A stretch of DNA of 10,462 bases from the NCBI RefSeq assembly GCF_001050015.1, contig NZ_CVTB01000003.1:1-10462 (forward strand), given 5' to 3'. Numbering within the stretch: position 1 is the stretch's first letter; the number at the start of each line of letters is the position of its first letter. The notes under the pieces are model-generated. The model did not search any database and had not been told where the DNA came from. It saw only the letters and a program-made list of their open reading frames with translations. Positions 1 to 6,984 of the stretch are shown here, piece by piece. The stretch comes from Mycolicibacterium malmesburyense (GTDB taxonomy: Bacteria; Actinomycetota; Actinomycetes; Mycobacteriales; Mycobacteriaceae). A program made the position numbers and the translations under genes.

Positions 1-2
1 GG

Positions 3-734
3 GTCGACCCGCCGCGGCGCAGCGACCGCGTCGACCACAACGGCAACGGCGACCTCAGCCACCTCATCGCGTCGTTCAACACGATGCTGGACCGCCTCGA
101 GACCGAACGCACCACCGCGAGCGCGTCGGCGTTGGCGGCCCAGGAGAACGAGCGTCAGCGCATCGCGCGTGAACTGCACGACGAGATCGGCCAGACGCTG
201 ACCGTCGCGCTGCTGCTCCTCAAGCGCGCGGTCGACCGGGCCCCAGCCGAGATCCGCGGTGAACTCGCCGACACCCAGGACGCTGTCCGCGCCGGCCTCG
301 ACGAGGTCCGCAGCATCGCCCGGCGCCTGCGTCCCGAGGCGCTCGAAGACCTCGGCCTGCACAGCGCGCTCAACTCGCTGTGCACCGACTTCACCAATGC
401 GACCGGCTTGCCCGTGGTCAAACACGTTGTGCTGCAATCAGATCGGTTGAAGCCCGATGTCGAGCTGGTGTGCTACCGCGTGGCCCAGGAGAGCCTGACC
501 AACATCGCCAGGCACGCCGGGGCCACCAAAGCCTGGCTCGATCTGCACACCACCGACGACCGGTTGACGATGCGCATCGCCGACGACGGCGTCGGCGGTG
601 TCGTCAGTGAGGGGGCCGGGATCAACGGCATGCGCGAGCGCGCCCTGCTCGTCGACGGCGACCTCACCATCGCCTCACCGGCGGGTGAGGGCACCGAGGT
701 CCTGCTGGCCGTCCCGTCGCGGCGGTGCTGGTGA
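3..734 (+). CDS. Two-component sensor histidine kinase, NarX/DesK-like (HisKA_3), 5'-truncated
   Basis: The frame is open from base 3 with no start, so the N-terminus (sensor and membrane part) lies outside the window. In order I see the end of a HAMP-like linker (DLSHLIASFNTMLDRLE, about residues 17-33 of the visible part), then the HisKA_3 dimerisation segment with phospho-acceptor His at about residue 59 in RIARELHDEIGQ. A HATPase_c domain follows, with N-box ESLTNIARHAG (Asn about 167), G1 box DDGVGG (194-199) and G2 box GINGMRER (206 onwards). This is the NarX/DegS/DesK class, which pairs with LuxR-type regulators, and such a regulator follows at once. The stop TGA (732-734) shares its A with the ATG of the regulator (TGATG), which indicates translational coupling. 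The kinase should autophosphorylate on the His and pass phosphate to Asp58 of that regulator. The signal sensed cannot be inferred because the sensor domain is missing. Confidence 0.93.
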   Translation, partial: VDPPRRSDRVDHNGNGDLSHLIASFNTMLDRLETERTTASASALAAQENERQRIARELHDEIGQTLTVALLLLKRAVDRAPAEIRGELADTQDAVRAGLDEVRSIARRLRPEALEDLGLHSALNSLCTDFTNATGLPVVKHVVLQSDRLKPDVELVCYRVAQESLTNIARHAGATKAWLDLHTTDDRLTMRIADDGVGGVVSEGAGINGMRERALLVDGDLTIASPAGEGTEVLLAVPSRRCW

Positions 735-1390
735 TGCTCGCGCAACCGGCTCGCATCCTGCTGGCCGACGATCACGCGCTGGTGCGCAGCGGGCTGCGCA
801 TGATCCTCGACGCCGAAGCCGACCTGCAGGTGGTGGCCGAGGCGGCCGACGGCCACGAGGCGCTGGCGGTCCTGGAGAACACCCCGACCGACCTGGCCAT
901 CCTCGACATCGCGATGCCGCGCATGACGGGTCTGCAGGCGGCCAGGGAGATGAACCGGCTCCATCCGCACGTCCGGATCCTGATCCTGTCGATGTACGAC
1001 AACGAGCAGTACTTCTTCGAGGCACTCAAGGCCGGCGCCTCGGGTTACGTGCTGAAGTCGGTCGCTGATCGCGACCTTCTCGAGGCGTGCCGGGCCACGC
1101 TGCGCGGGGAACCGTTCCTCTACGCCGGCGCGGTGACGGCCCTGATCCGCGACTACCTGCACCGCGCGCGGCAGGGCGACGGACTTCCCGAGACCATCCT
1201 CACGCCGCGGGAGGAGGAGGTGCTCAAGCTGATCGCCGAGGGCTACTCGTCGCGCGACATCGCCAACACGTTGGGCATCAGCGTCAAGACCGTCGACCGG
1301 CATCGAACGAACCTGCTGGCCAAACTGGGCCTGCAGGACCGAGTTGCATTGACCCGCTACGCCATTCGGGCCGGGCTGATCGAGCCGTGA
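734..1390 (+). CDS. NarL/LuxR-family response regulator, partner of the upstream kinase
   Basis: This is a 218-residue protein with the classic two-domain layout. The receiver domain (about 5-120) has acidic pair D12-D13 in LLADDHALVRSG, phospho-acceptor D58 in AILDIAMPRMTG, switch Ser86 (ILSMYD) and Lys108 (YVLKS). A LuxR/GerE helix-turn-helix follows (about 154-212: LTPREEEVLKLIAEG, recognition region GISVKTVDRHRTNLLAKL). It should bind DNA as a dimer when phosphorylated. I chose ATG 734 because it overlaps the kinase stop as TGATG. In-frame GTG codons at 731 and 725 would add one or three residues and cannot be excluded. No clear Shine-Dalgarno sequence is visible, consistent with coupling. 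The last 107 bases overlap the convergent DUF1707 gene. The regulated genes are unknown; the DUF1707 gene next door is one candidate. Confidence 0.95.
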   Translation: MLAQPARILLADDHALVRSGLRMILDAEADLQVVAEAADGHEALAVLENTPTDLAILDIAMPRMTGLQAAREMNRLHPHVRILILSMYDNEQYFFEALKAGASGYVLKSVADRDLLEACRATLRGEPFLYAGAVTALIRDYLHRARQGDGLPETILTPREEEVLKLIAEGYSSRDIANTLGISVKTVDRHRTNLLAKLGLQDRVALTRYAIRAGLIEP

Positions 1391-1823
1391 CGGCACCGCA
1401 TCCACCGGCCGACAGGCCGTAGCGCACCGGCAGCGCGTGGCCCAACAACCCGATGCCGGCGCCGAGGATCGGCCAGATGGGCCAGAAGTACCACGCGCCC
1501 GCGGTGAGCCCGACGGCCAACCACACCGCCAGCACGATCGCGACCATGGCCAGGTAGCCGGCCAGGTGCATCCGGACACCGCGACGCGCCATGCGCCTAC
1601 GGGCCTCCCGACGACGGGGGTCGTTGCGCCGCAGGCGCTCGACGGGCAGGTCGGCGGTGAGCTCGTGCAGTTCCGGGCGGGTGGTCGCGGCGAAGGCGGT
1701 CTGCAGCCGTGCCTCGTACTCCGGCATTTCCAGGTAGCCCTGCGCCAGGGCCTGACCGAGCACGTCCGCTGTCTTCTCCCGGTCGGGATCCCCGGCGCGG
1801 ACGGCGGGTGCGATGGCGGGCAT
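1284..1823 (-). CDS. DUF1707 / two-TM membrane protein with unusual C-terminal tail
   Basis: This is a 179-residue protein. Residues about 9-61 form a DUF1707 domain (RAGDPDREKTADVLGQAL, then GYLEMPEYEARL and ELTADLPVERL), a short helical domain common in actinobacteria at the N-terminus of small membrane proteins. A basic stretch follows (RRNDPRRREARRRMARRG, 65-82), then two hydrophobic segments (about 86-106 and 110-130) resembling the 2TM domain. The ATG at 1823 is well supported: GAGGGAGG lies five bases upstream (1829-1836). Residues beyond about 137 form a low-complexity tail encoded opposite the end of the response-regulator gene. The 2TM domain seems to end near the LPVRYG motif, so the tail may be recent read-through after loss of a stop codon. 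The family's function is not established. The gene has its own promoter and is read alone, converging on the two-component pair. Confidence 0.82.
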   Translation of the reverse strand: MPAIAPAVRAGDPDREKTADVLGQALAQGYLEMPEYEARLQTAFAATTRPELHELTADLPVERLRRNDPRRREARRRMARRGVRMHLAGYLAMVAIVLAVWLAVGLTAGAWYFWPIWPILGAGIGLLGHALPVRYGLSAGGCGAVTARSARPEWRSGSMQLGPAGPVWPAGSFDAGRRS

Positions 1824-1828
1824 GGCGG

Positions 1829-1836
1829 CCTCCCTC
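1829..1836 (-). promoter_or_regulatory. Strong Shine-Dalgarno site of the DUF1707 gene
   Basis: The minus strand reads GAGGGAGG, five bases before the ATG at 1823. This is the clearest ribosome binding site in the window and fixes the start of the DUF1707 protein. Most other genes here have weak or no SD sequence and appear coupled to the gene in front. Confidence 0.75.
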
Positions 1837-1837
1837 T

Positions 1838-1894
1838 ATCTTGACAATGACAAGTTATCTCGACTATGCCGCCTGAACTAGCCATTGTCAAGAT
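1838..1894. repeat. 19-bp inverted repeat (17/19 identity), candidate paired operator
   Basis: The left arm (1838-1856, plus strand) reads ATCTTGACAATGACAAGTT. The right arm (1876-1894, minus strand) reads ATCTTGACAATGGCTAGTT. They match at 17 of 19 positions, with the first 12 identical, and are separated by 19 bases. Each arm is itself partly palindromic (CTTG-N7-CAAG in the left arm, one mismatch in the right). The symmetry centre, about 1866, falls within the -10 box of the DUF1707 promoter, and the right arm contains its -35 box. This arrangement suggests two head-to-head binding sites for a dimeric regulator. Its identity is unknown. Confidence 0.7.
1863..1891 (-). promoter_or_regulatory. 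Sigma-A-like promoter of the DUF1707 gene
   Basis: On the minus strand, TTGACA (1891-1886) is a perfect -35 box. After a 17-base spacer comes CATAGT (1868-1863), a 4/6 match to TATAAT. The predicted start near 1856 would give a leader of about 30 bases that carries one arm of the inverted repeat and the Shine-Dalgarno site. The -35 lies inside the other repeat arm, so a protein bound there would block RNA polymerase. The assignment rests on consensus match and position only. Confidence 0.6.
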
Positions 1895-1908
1895 GTCGGT
1901 TCTTGTGG

Positions 1909-1953
1909 TTTCGGTGCTCTACAAGTCGCTCAGCGAGCGTTTTTGCACCGAAA
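1909..1953. terminator. Nested hairpin after the AAA gene, likely terminator
   Basis: A perfect 9-bp outer stem (TTTCGGTGC at 1909-1917, GCACCGAAA at 1945-1953) encloses an inner stem-loop CGCTC-AGC-GAGCG (1927-1939). The structure starts six bases beyond the stop codon of the AAA ATPase gene, where an operon terminator is expected. A T5 tract (1940-1944) follows the inner stem only on the plus strand, so the inner hairpin looks like an intrinsic terminator for plus-strand read-through. The outer stem serves the minus-strand operon but lacks a U tract. Confidence 0.55.
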
Positions 1954-1959
1954 TCGCAC

Positions 1960-4188
1960 TCAGCGGGCGGCGGAGAACGTCCGCAGCGATTCCACCTGCG
2001 CGGCATCCAGCGACGGGCGCACGGCTTCGCGGGCGGCCGCGAGATCAGCGGCGGTGACGTCCGCGGCATCGATCGAGCGTCGCATCGCGGTCAGCGCGGC
2101 CTCTCGCAGCAGCGCGACGCAGTCGGCGGCGCTGTAGCCCTCGAGTTCACCGGCCAGCGCGTCGAGGTCCACGGCCTGTTCGCCCTCGGAGGCCAGCGGG
2201 ATCGACTTGCCCGCCGTGCGCAGGATCTCGCGGCGGGCTTCGGCGTCGGGCGGTTCGACGAAGACCAACTTCTCCAGCCGGCCGGGACGCAGCAGCGCGG
2301 GGTCGATCAGATCAGGGCGATTCGTTGCGCCGACGACCACCACGTCGCGCAGCGGTTCGATGCCGTCGAGCTCGGTCAGCATGGCCGCGACCACCCGGTC
2401 GGTGACCCCGGAGTCGAAGCTCTGACCGCGCCGGGGCGCGAGCGCGTCGATCTCGTCGAGGAACACCAGCGACGGGGCCGAGTCGCGGGCCCGGCGGAAC
2501 AGTTCGCGCACGGCCTTCTCCGACGAACCGACCCACTTGTCCATCAGCTCGGCGCCCTTGACCGCATGCACCGACAGGCGCCCCGAACTCGCCAGTGCCC
2601 GCACCACGAACGTCTTGCCGCAGCCCGGCGGGCCGTACAGCAGCACGCCGCGGGGCGGGGCGACGCCGAGCCGCGCGAAGGTGTCGGGGTGCTGCAGCGG
2701 CCACAGCACCGCCTCGGTGAGCGCCTGTTTGGTCTCGGCCATGTCGCCGACGTCCTCGAGCGTCACCGATCCGACCGACACCTCCTCGGTGGCGGACCGC
2801 GACAGCGGGCGGATGACGGTGGTCGCGCCCAGCAGGTCGTCCTGGGTGAGGGCGGGCGGTTCGCCGTCTGCGCTGGCCCGCGCCGCCGCCCGCAGCGCCG
2901 CCTCGCGAACCAGCGCGGCGAGATCGGCGACCACGAATCCCGGTGTGCGGTCGGCGATCTCGTCGAGCTCGAGATCTCTGGCCGGGACGTCGCGCAGCAG
3001 CACCTCGAGCAACTCCTTGCGGATCGCGCCGTCGGGCAGGCTGAGCCCGAGTTCGCGGTCGCACAGATCGGGTGCGCGTAGCCGCGCGTCGACGTTGTCG
3101 GGCTGCTGCGATGTCGCGACGAACGCGACACCTCGGGTGCCGACCGCGTTGCGAAGTTCGGTGAGGATCAGCGTGGCCACCGGTTCGGCGTCGGACGGCA
3201 GCAGCGCGTCGACATCGGTGATCAGAAGCACCCCGCCGCCGTCGCGGACGGTGGCCACCGCCGACACCACACTCGCCAGCCGGTCCTCGGCACGCAGCGA
3301 GCCGGCTTCGGGGCCGTCGAGTTCGACGAGGCGCCGGTCGGCGCACACGGCGCGCACCAGGGCGGCCTTGCCGACACCGGCGGGTCCGGACACCAGGACT
3401 CCGAGGTTGGCTGTGGCGCCGAGGGTTTCGAGAAGTTCTGGCTGGTCGAGCGCGAGCTTGAGCCATTCCGTGAGGCGTTGCGCCTCGGCCTGGGAACCCT
3501 TGAGGTCGTCGACGCGCAGTGCCGGCTGGGATTTCTCGGGCGCGGTCACCACCGCCTGACCGGCCGCCGAATCCTGGGCTGGCGCGGCGGAGTCGCCGGG
3601 CGATCCGTCGCTCCAGCAGACCGCCGAATTCGGTTGCACGCTCACGGGTCCCGCGGGATCGGTGCCGGTCACCGTCAGCAGTTCCGACGTCCACGTGATG
3701 CCGACCGACGACGCCAGGGCCGCGCTCGCGCGCGACGTCGGGATGTCGGGGCCCAACTCGCGGGGCAGCAGCGACACCGTGTCCCCGACCGTCATCACCT
3801 TGCCCAGCAACGCCTGCCGCAGGGTGGCCGGCGAGATCGATTGGCTGGCAAGTCTGGATCCGGACAGCGTCACCGATCGCGCGCCGTAGACCGTCACCGG
3901 GGCAACGAGGACGGTGGTGTCCTCGCGCAGCCCGGCATTCGACAGCGTGACGTCGTCGAGCAGGGCCGTGCCTGCCGGTACGCCTGCCGGAGCCTCGCCG
4001 ACCACGGCGGCGGTGGTGCGCGAACCGGTCAGCGACACCGCATCCCACTCGCGAATGCCAAGCGCGGCAATGGCTTCCGGGTGCAGGCGAACCACGCCCC
4101 TGCGCGAGTCGAGCGCGGAGGTGTTCAGCCGCGCGGTCAGCGTGAGCTGATGCCGAGGGGCCGGGCGATCGGACTGCAGTTCAGTCAT
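1960..4188 (-). CDS. p97/Cdc48-like double-AAA+ ATPase (Rv0435c / Msm0858 family)
   Basis: This 742-residue protein has an N-domain (about 12-195, beta-rich, like the Cdc48 N-module) and two AAA+ domains. D2 (about 475-730) is canonical: Walker A GPPGCGKT (519-526), aromatic pore loop KWVG (551-554), Walker B LVFLDE (D578, E579), sensor-1 N623 in GATNRP, and arginine fingers R634 and R637 in LLRPGRLEK. D1 (about 225-455) is degenerate: Walker A GPAGVGKA lacks Thr/Ser, Walker B is ITDVD (D325, with Val in place of Glu), sensor-1 is ATSQQ, and the finger region reads RAPDLCDR. The family presumably remodels proteins. From memory, M. smegmatis Msm0858 was solved as a p97-like monomeric ADP form, and both domains were reported able to hydrolyse ATP. 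ATG 4188 overlaps the pssA stop by 8 bases, so it is the last, coupled gene of the operon. Its substrates are unknown. Confidence 0.95.
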   Translation of the reverse strand: MTELQSDRPAPRHQLTLTARLNTSALDSRRGVVRLHPEAIAALGIREWDAVSLTGSRTTAAVVGEAPAGVPAGTALLDDVTLSNAGLREDTTVLVAPVTVYGARSVTLSGSRLASQSISPATLRQALLGKVMTVGDTVSLLPRELGPDIPTSRASAALASSVGITWTSELLTVTGTDPAGPVSVQPNSAVCWSDGSPGDSAAPAQDSAAGQAVVTAPEKSQPALRVDDLKGSQAEAQRLTEWLKLALDQPELLETLGATANLGVLVSGPAGVGKAALVRAVCADRRLVELDGPEAGSLRAEDRLASVVSAVATVRDGGGVLLITDVDALLPSDAEPVATLILTELRNAVGTRGVAFVATSQQPDNVDARLRAPDLCDRELGLSLPDGAIRKELLEVLLRDVPARDLELDEIADRTPGFVVADLAALVREAALRAAARASADGEPPALTQDDLLGATTVIRPLSRSATEEVSVGSVTLEDVGDMAETKQALTEAVLWPLQHPDTFARLGVAPPRGVLLYGPPGCGKTFVVRALASSGRLSVHAVKGAELMDKWVGSSEKAVRELFRRARDSAPSLVFLDEIDALAPRRGQSFDSGVTDRVVAAMLTELDGIEPLRDVVVVGATNRPDLIDPALLRPGRLEKLVFVEPPDAEARREILRTAGKSIPLASEGEQAVDLDALAGELEGYSAADCVALLREAALTAMRRSIDAADVTAADLAAAREAVRPSLDAAQVESLRTFSAAR

Positions 4189-5041
4189 GCCGCGAACCAG
4201 GCCTGCGCAACCCCAGTCGCATCACCGAGCGCCGGTGAGGCTGGGCCCTGCGGATGGCCCGCCGGGCGGCGCGCTGCTGGCGTGGTTTGTCGTCCCAGAC
4301 CTCCGGATGCGCGGCCAGGAAGCGGCGGGTGCGGATGGCGAACGGAATGTGTATGACGTAAGCGGCGATGATGATCAGGATCACCAGGTAGCCGTAGAGA
4401 ATCGCGGCCGCGACGCCGATCGCCACCAGGGCCAGCAGCGGGGCGACCATGTTGGGCGGCACCGAGAACGTGTGGATCTTGCGCATCGGGATCGTGCTGA
4501 CCACCAGCAGCGAGACCCCGAGCATCCAGATCACGACGGCGGGTTCCGAGGTCCACCAGCCGTCGCCGAATTGCATCCTGGCGGCCAGCGGGCCGATCGC
4601 GCCGATGGCGCCGGCCGGGGCGGGCATGCCGACGAAGTACTTCTTCTCGTAGTCGGGTTTGTCGACGTCGAGCATCGCGTTGAACCGGGCCAGTCGCAGC
4701 ACGATGCACACCGCGTACACCAGCACCACGATCCACCCGACCTGCGACTGCGAGAGCAGCGTGCCGTAGACGATGAAAGCCGGTGCGACACCGAAGTTCA
4801 CGGCGTCGGCGAGCGAGTCGATCTCCTCGCCCATGCGTGAGGTGGCGTTGAGTGCGCGCGCCATGCGGCCGTCGAGCGCATCGAGGATCGCGGCGACCGC
4901 CAGGAACGCCATCGCTTCGGTCGGCCGGTCGTCCAGCGCCATCTTGACCGCGCTCAGCCCGAGGCAGATCGCCGCGACCGTCATCGCACTGGGCAGGATC
5001 CGCAGGCTGACGACGGAACGTTTGATACGGGGCCGGATCAT
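4181..5041 (-). CDS. pssA: CDP-diacylglycerol–serine O-phosphatidyltransferase (phosphatidylserine synthase)
   Basis: PssA transfers the phosphatidyl group of CDP-diacylglycerol to L-serine in the membrane, giving phosphatidylserine and CMP. The 286-residue protein carries the full CDP-alcohol phosphatidyltransferase signature: D54 and D57 in DALDGRMAR, then G71, D75 and D79 in GEEIDSLAD. These aspartates bind the metal ions. Several hydrophobic helices follow (for example about 101-118, 168-184, 198-216 and 219-235), and the C-terminus is very basic. The length equals what I recall for M. tuberculosis PssA (Rv0436c), whose start also reads MI... before the ILPSAMTV motif. An in-frame upstream ATG at 5230 would bury the N-terminus in the psd gene and is rejected. 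ATG 5041 overlaps the psd stop by four bases (ATGA). The product is the substrate of Psd, encoded just upstream. Confidence 0.97.
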   Translation of the reverse strand: MIRPRIKRSVVSLRILPSAMTVAAICLGLSAVKMALDDRPTEAMAFLAVAAILDALDGRMARALNATSRMGEEIDSLADAVNFGVAPAFIVYGTLLSQSQVGWIVVLVYAVCIVLRLARFNAMLDVDKPDYEKKYFVGMPAPAGAIGAIGPLAARMQFGDGWWTSEPAVVIWMLGVSLLVVSTIPMRKIHTFSVPPNMVAPLLALVAIGVAAAILYGYLVILIIIAAYVIHIPFAIRTRRFLAAHPEVWDDKPRQQRAARRAIRRAQPHRRSVMRLGLRRPGSRHD

Positions 5042-5766
5042 CGCAAAGCCGCCCGGCCGGCGACATCGGGCGAGAGCTCGGCCAATACCGTCTCGCCCGC
5101 CACTGCCCGCTGGCCCGTCGTCACCAGGATGTTCGACCCCGCAGGCAGGTAGGTGTCGAGGCGCGAGCCATAGCGGATCAACCCGTAGGTCTGCCCGATT
5201 TCGAGCTTGTCGCCGACCTTCGCCTCGCACACGATGCGCCGCGCCACCAGACCCGCGATCTGCACGGCGATCACCTCGACGCCGTCGGCGGTGCGGATCA
5301 GCACGCTGTTGCGCTCGTTGTCCTCGCTGGCGGCTTCCAGTTCCGCCGAGCCGAACAGGCCGGGGCGATGCTCCACCGCAACGACCTCACCCCCGATGGG
5401 GGCGCGCTGCACGTGCGCGTCGAAGATGGACAAGAAGATGCTGATGCGGGGCAAAGGTGTTGCGGGCAAACCGAGTTCGGCCGGCGGCGCCGCCTCCTCG
5501 ATCAGGCAGATCAGGCCGTCGGCGGGGGCGACGACGAGGTTCTGCCGGGTGGGCGGCACGCGTGGCGGGTGGCGGAAGAACGCGGCATTGGCGGCGGCCG
5601 ACGCGAGGGCGGCGCCGCGCACCCATCGGTTCCGGTGCCCGACGGCGGCCACCGCCAGGCTCGCGCCGACGAACGGCAGGCCGGCGCGATGCATCGGGGG
5701 AATCGTGGTACGGGCCAGCGCCAGGAGCCGCGCGGGGCCGGATTTCAGGTCGGGGCGTCTGGCCAT
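5038..5766 (-). CDS. psd: Phosphatidylserine decarboxylase proenzyme
   Basis: Psd decarboxylates phosphatidylserine to phosphatidylethanolamine at the membrane with a pyruvoyl group made by self-cleavage. The 242-residue sequence belongs to the short Psd class. The cleavage motif [11 protein letters not shown] puts the scissile bond at G200-S201, so Ser201 would become the pyruvoyl group of a 42-residue alpha chain, leaving a 200-residue beta chain. The expected processing triad is D83 (APADG), H118 (FDAHVQRAP) and S201. A hydrophobic N-terminal stretch (about 30-62) probably anchors it to the membrane. ATG 5766 lies 24 bases after the moeA2 stop and matches the family N-terminus MARRP; the Shine-Dalgarno sequence is poor. 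It sits between moeA2 and pssA in one transcription unit, so both enzymes of PE synthesis are made together. Orthologue of Rv0437c. Confidence 0.97.
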   Translation of the reverse strand: MARRPDLKSGPARLLALARTTIPPMHRAGLPFVGASLAVAAVGHRNRWVRGAALASAAANAAFFRHPPRVPPTRQNLVVAPADGLICLIEEAAPPAELGLPATPLPRISIFLSIFDAHVQRAPIGGEVVAVEHRPGLFGSAELEAASEDNERNSVLIRTADGVEVIAVQIAGLVARRIVCEAKVGDKLEIGQTYGLIRYGSRLDTYLPAGSNILVTTGQRAVAGETVLAELSPDVAGRAALR

Positions 5767-5790
5767 CGTGCAGCGATTCTACGGGCCAGT

Positions 5791-6984
5791 TCAGGCCAGG
5801 TCCCACACCTGGACCGACGACCCGGCGGACAGCGCGTCGACGTCCTCGGGAATCTCCAGCAGACAGTTCGCCGAGGCCAGCCAGCGCAGATGGTGCGATG
5901 CGGGTGGCCCGTAGCTGGTCACGGTGCCGGCGTCGGCGTCCAGCACTCCGCGGCGGAACTGGCGTTTCCCCCGCGGGGAGGTGAGGTCCTCGGTCAGCAC
6001 GGCGTCCCGCCGCGGCCGATCGGCGTTGGGCAGGCCCATCGCGGCGCGCAACGGCGCGCGCAGGAACACCTCGAAGGAGACCAGCGCGCTGACCGGGTTG
6101 CCGGGCAGCGTCACGATCGGAAGGCCGTCGACCACGCCGCAGCCCTGCGGCATGCCCGGTTGCATGGCCACCTTGACGAACTCGACGCCTCCCGCGAGGG
6201 CGTCCTTGACGACCTCGTACGCGCCCGCGCTCACCCCGCCCGTCGTGATGATCAGGTCGGCGTCCCCGGTGTTAGCCGCCAGCGCGGCCCGGAACGAGTC
6301 GACGTCGTCACCGGTCATGGGGGAGGCGACCACGTCGGCGCCGGCATCGCGCAGCGCGGCGGCGAGCATCACCGCGTTCGACTCGTAGATCTGGCCGGGC
6401 GCCAGGGGGGTGCCCGGCGCGACCAATTCGGTGCCGGTCGACATCACGAGCACGCGCTGCCGCGGGATCACCGTCAGCTCGGCGAGCCCGAGCGCGGCGG
6501 CCAATCCGAGCGCGGCGGGTGTGACGGTCTGACCGGCGCGCAGCACCGCCGTGCCGGCCGTGACGTCCTCGCCGGCGCGCCGGATGTGCTGGCCCTGTTT
6601 CGCGGCCGCGCGGATCTCCACGGTGTCGGTGGCCGCGTTCGTCGCCTCCACCGGCACCACCGCGGTGGCGCCCGCGGGCAGCATCGCCCCGGTCATGATC
6701 CGATGGGCGGTACCGGGTTCCAGCGTCAGCACATCGGTGCGTCCGGCCGGGATATCCTCTGCGACTGGTAGTTTCACGGGGCTCTCGGGTGACGCGGTCG
6801 CGACGTCGTCGGCCATGACGGCGTATCCGTCCATCGCGGAGTTGTCGAACCCGGGCAGCGACAACGGCGCGACGACATCCTCGGCGAGCACGAGGCCCAA
6901 CGCGTCGGCGATGGGCACGCGCACCGCGGCGCGGGCGCTGATCAACGCGGCGACGACGCGCCGATGCTCATCGACGGTCCGCAT
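5791..6984 (-). CDS. moeA2: MoeA-family molybdopterin molybdotransferase (MoeA2 type)
   Basis: MoeA proteins insert molybdate into adenylylated molybdopterin in the cytosol, the last step of basic Mo-cofactor synthesis. This 397-residue protein shows the MoeA framework: GFDNSAMDGYA (45-55), RIMTGAMLPAGA (95-106), RRAGEDV (135-141), MSTGTEL (181-187), TTGGVSAG (247-254) and LPGNPVSA (293-300). Two motifs differ from E. coli MoeA: KPGKP is QPGMP here (275-279), and the Asp in the stretch after SGGVSxG is Glu257. From memory, M. tuberculosis MoeA2 (Rv0438c) shares both changes, so the clade may have altered catalysis or another role. The start at 6984 (MRTVDEH) overlaps the SDR stop by one base (TGATG). 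A longer in-frame start at 7029 lies inside the SDR gene and is rejected. No other Mo-cofactor gene is in the window. Confidence 0.94.
   Translation of the reverse strand: MRTVDEHRRVVAALISARAAVRVPIADALGLVLAEDVVAPLSLPGFDNSAMDGYAVMADDVATASPESPVKLPVAEDIPAGRTDVLTLEPGTAHRIMTGAMLPAGATAVVPVEATNAATDTVEIRAAAKQGQHIRRAGEDVTAGTAVLRAGQTVTPAALGLAAALGLAELTVIPRQRVLVMSTGTELVAPGTPLAPGQIYESNAVMLAAALRDAGADVVASPMTGDDVDSFRAALAANTGDADLIITTGGVSAGAYEVVKDALAGGVEFVKVAMQPGMPQGCGVVDGLPIVTLPGNPVSALVSFEVFLRAPLRAAMGLPNADRPRRDAVLTEDLTSPRGKRQFRRGVLDADAGTVTSYGPPASHHLRWLASANCLLEIPEDVDALSAGSSVQVWDLA

Noticed and set aside
1841..1869. Possible plus-strand promoter with TTGACA at 1841-1846
   Set aside because: The hexamer 17 bases downstream (CTATGC) is a poor -10, and no plus-strand gene follows within 6 kb; the TTGACA is explained as part of the repeat arm.
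473..1891. Long minus-strand frame (472 codons) crossing the kinase, regulator and DUF1707 genes
   Set aside because: It lies antisense to two well-supported genes and out of frame with the DUF1707 gene; the translation is low-complexity Arg/Ser/Pro/His sequence.
1885..3081. Long open frame on the plus strand (398 codons) opposite the AAA gene
   Set aside because: It is a GC-rich shadow of the AAA coding sequence: composition is dominated by Arg, Gly and His, no domain is recognisable, and the opposite frame encodes a clear AAA protein.
5042..5230. Longer pssA start at 5230
   Set aside because: The extra 63 residues overlap psd coding sequence and lack family resemblance; ATG 5041 gives the expected length and an ATGA junction.
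5368..6771. Plus-strand open frame (467 codons) opposite psd and moeA2
   Set aside because: It is a shadow frame rich in Gly, Arg and His without motifs, opposite two genes with conserved active-site motifs.
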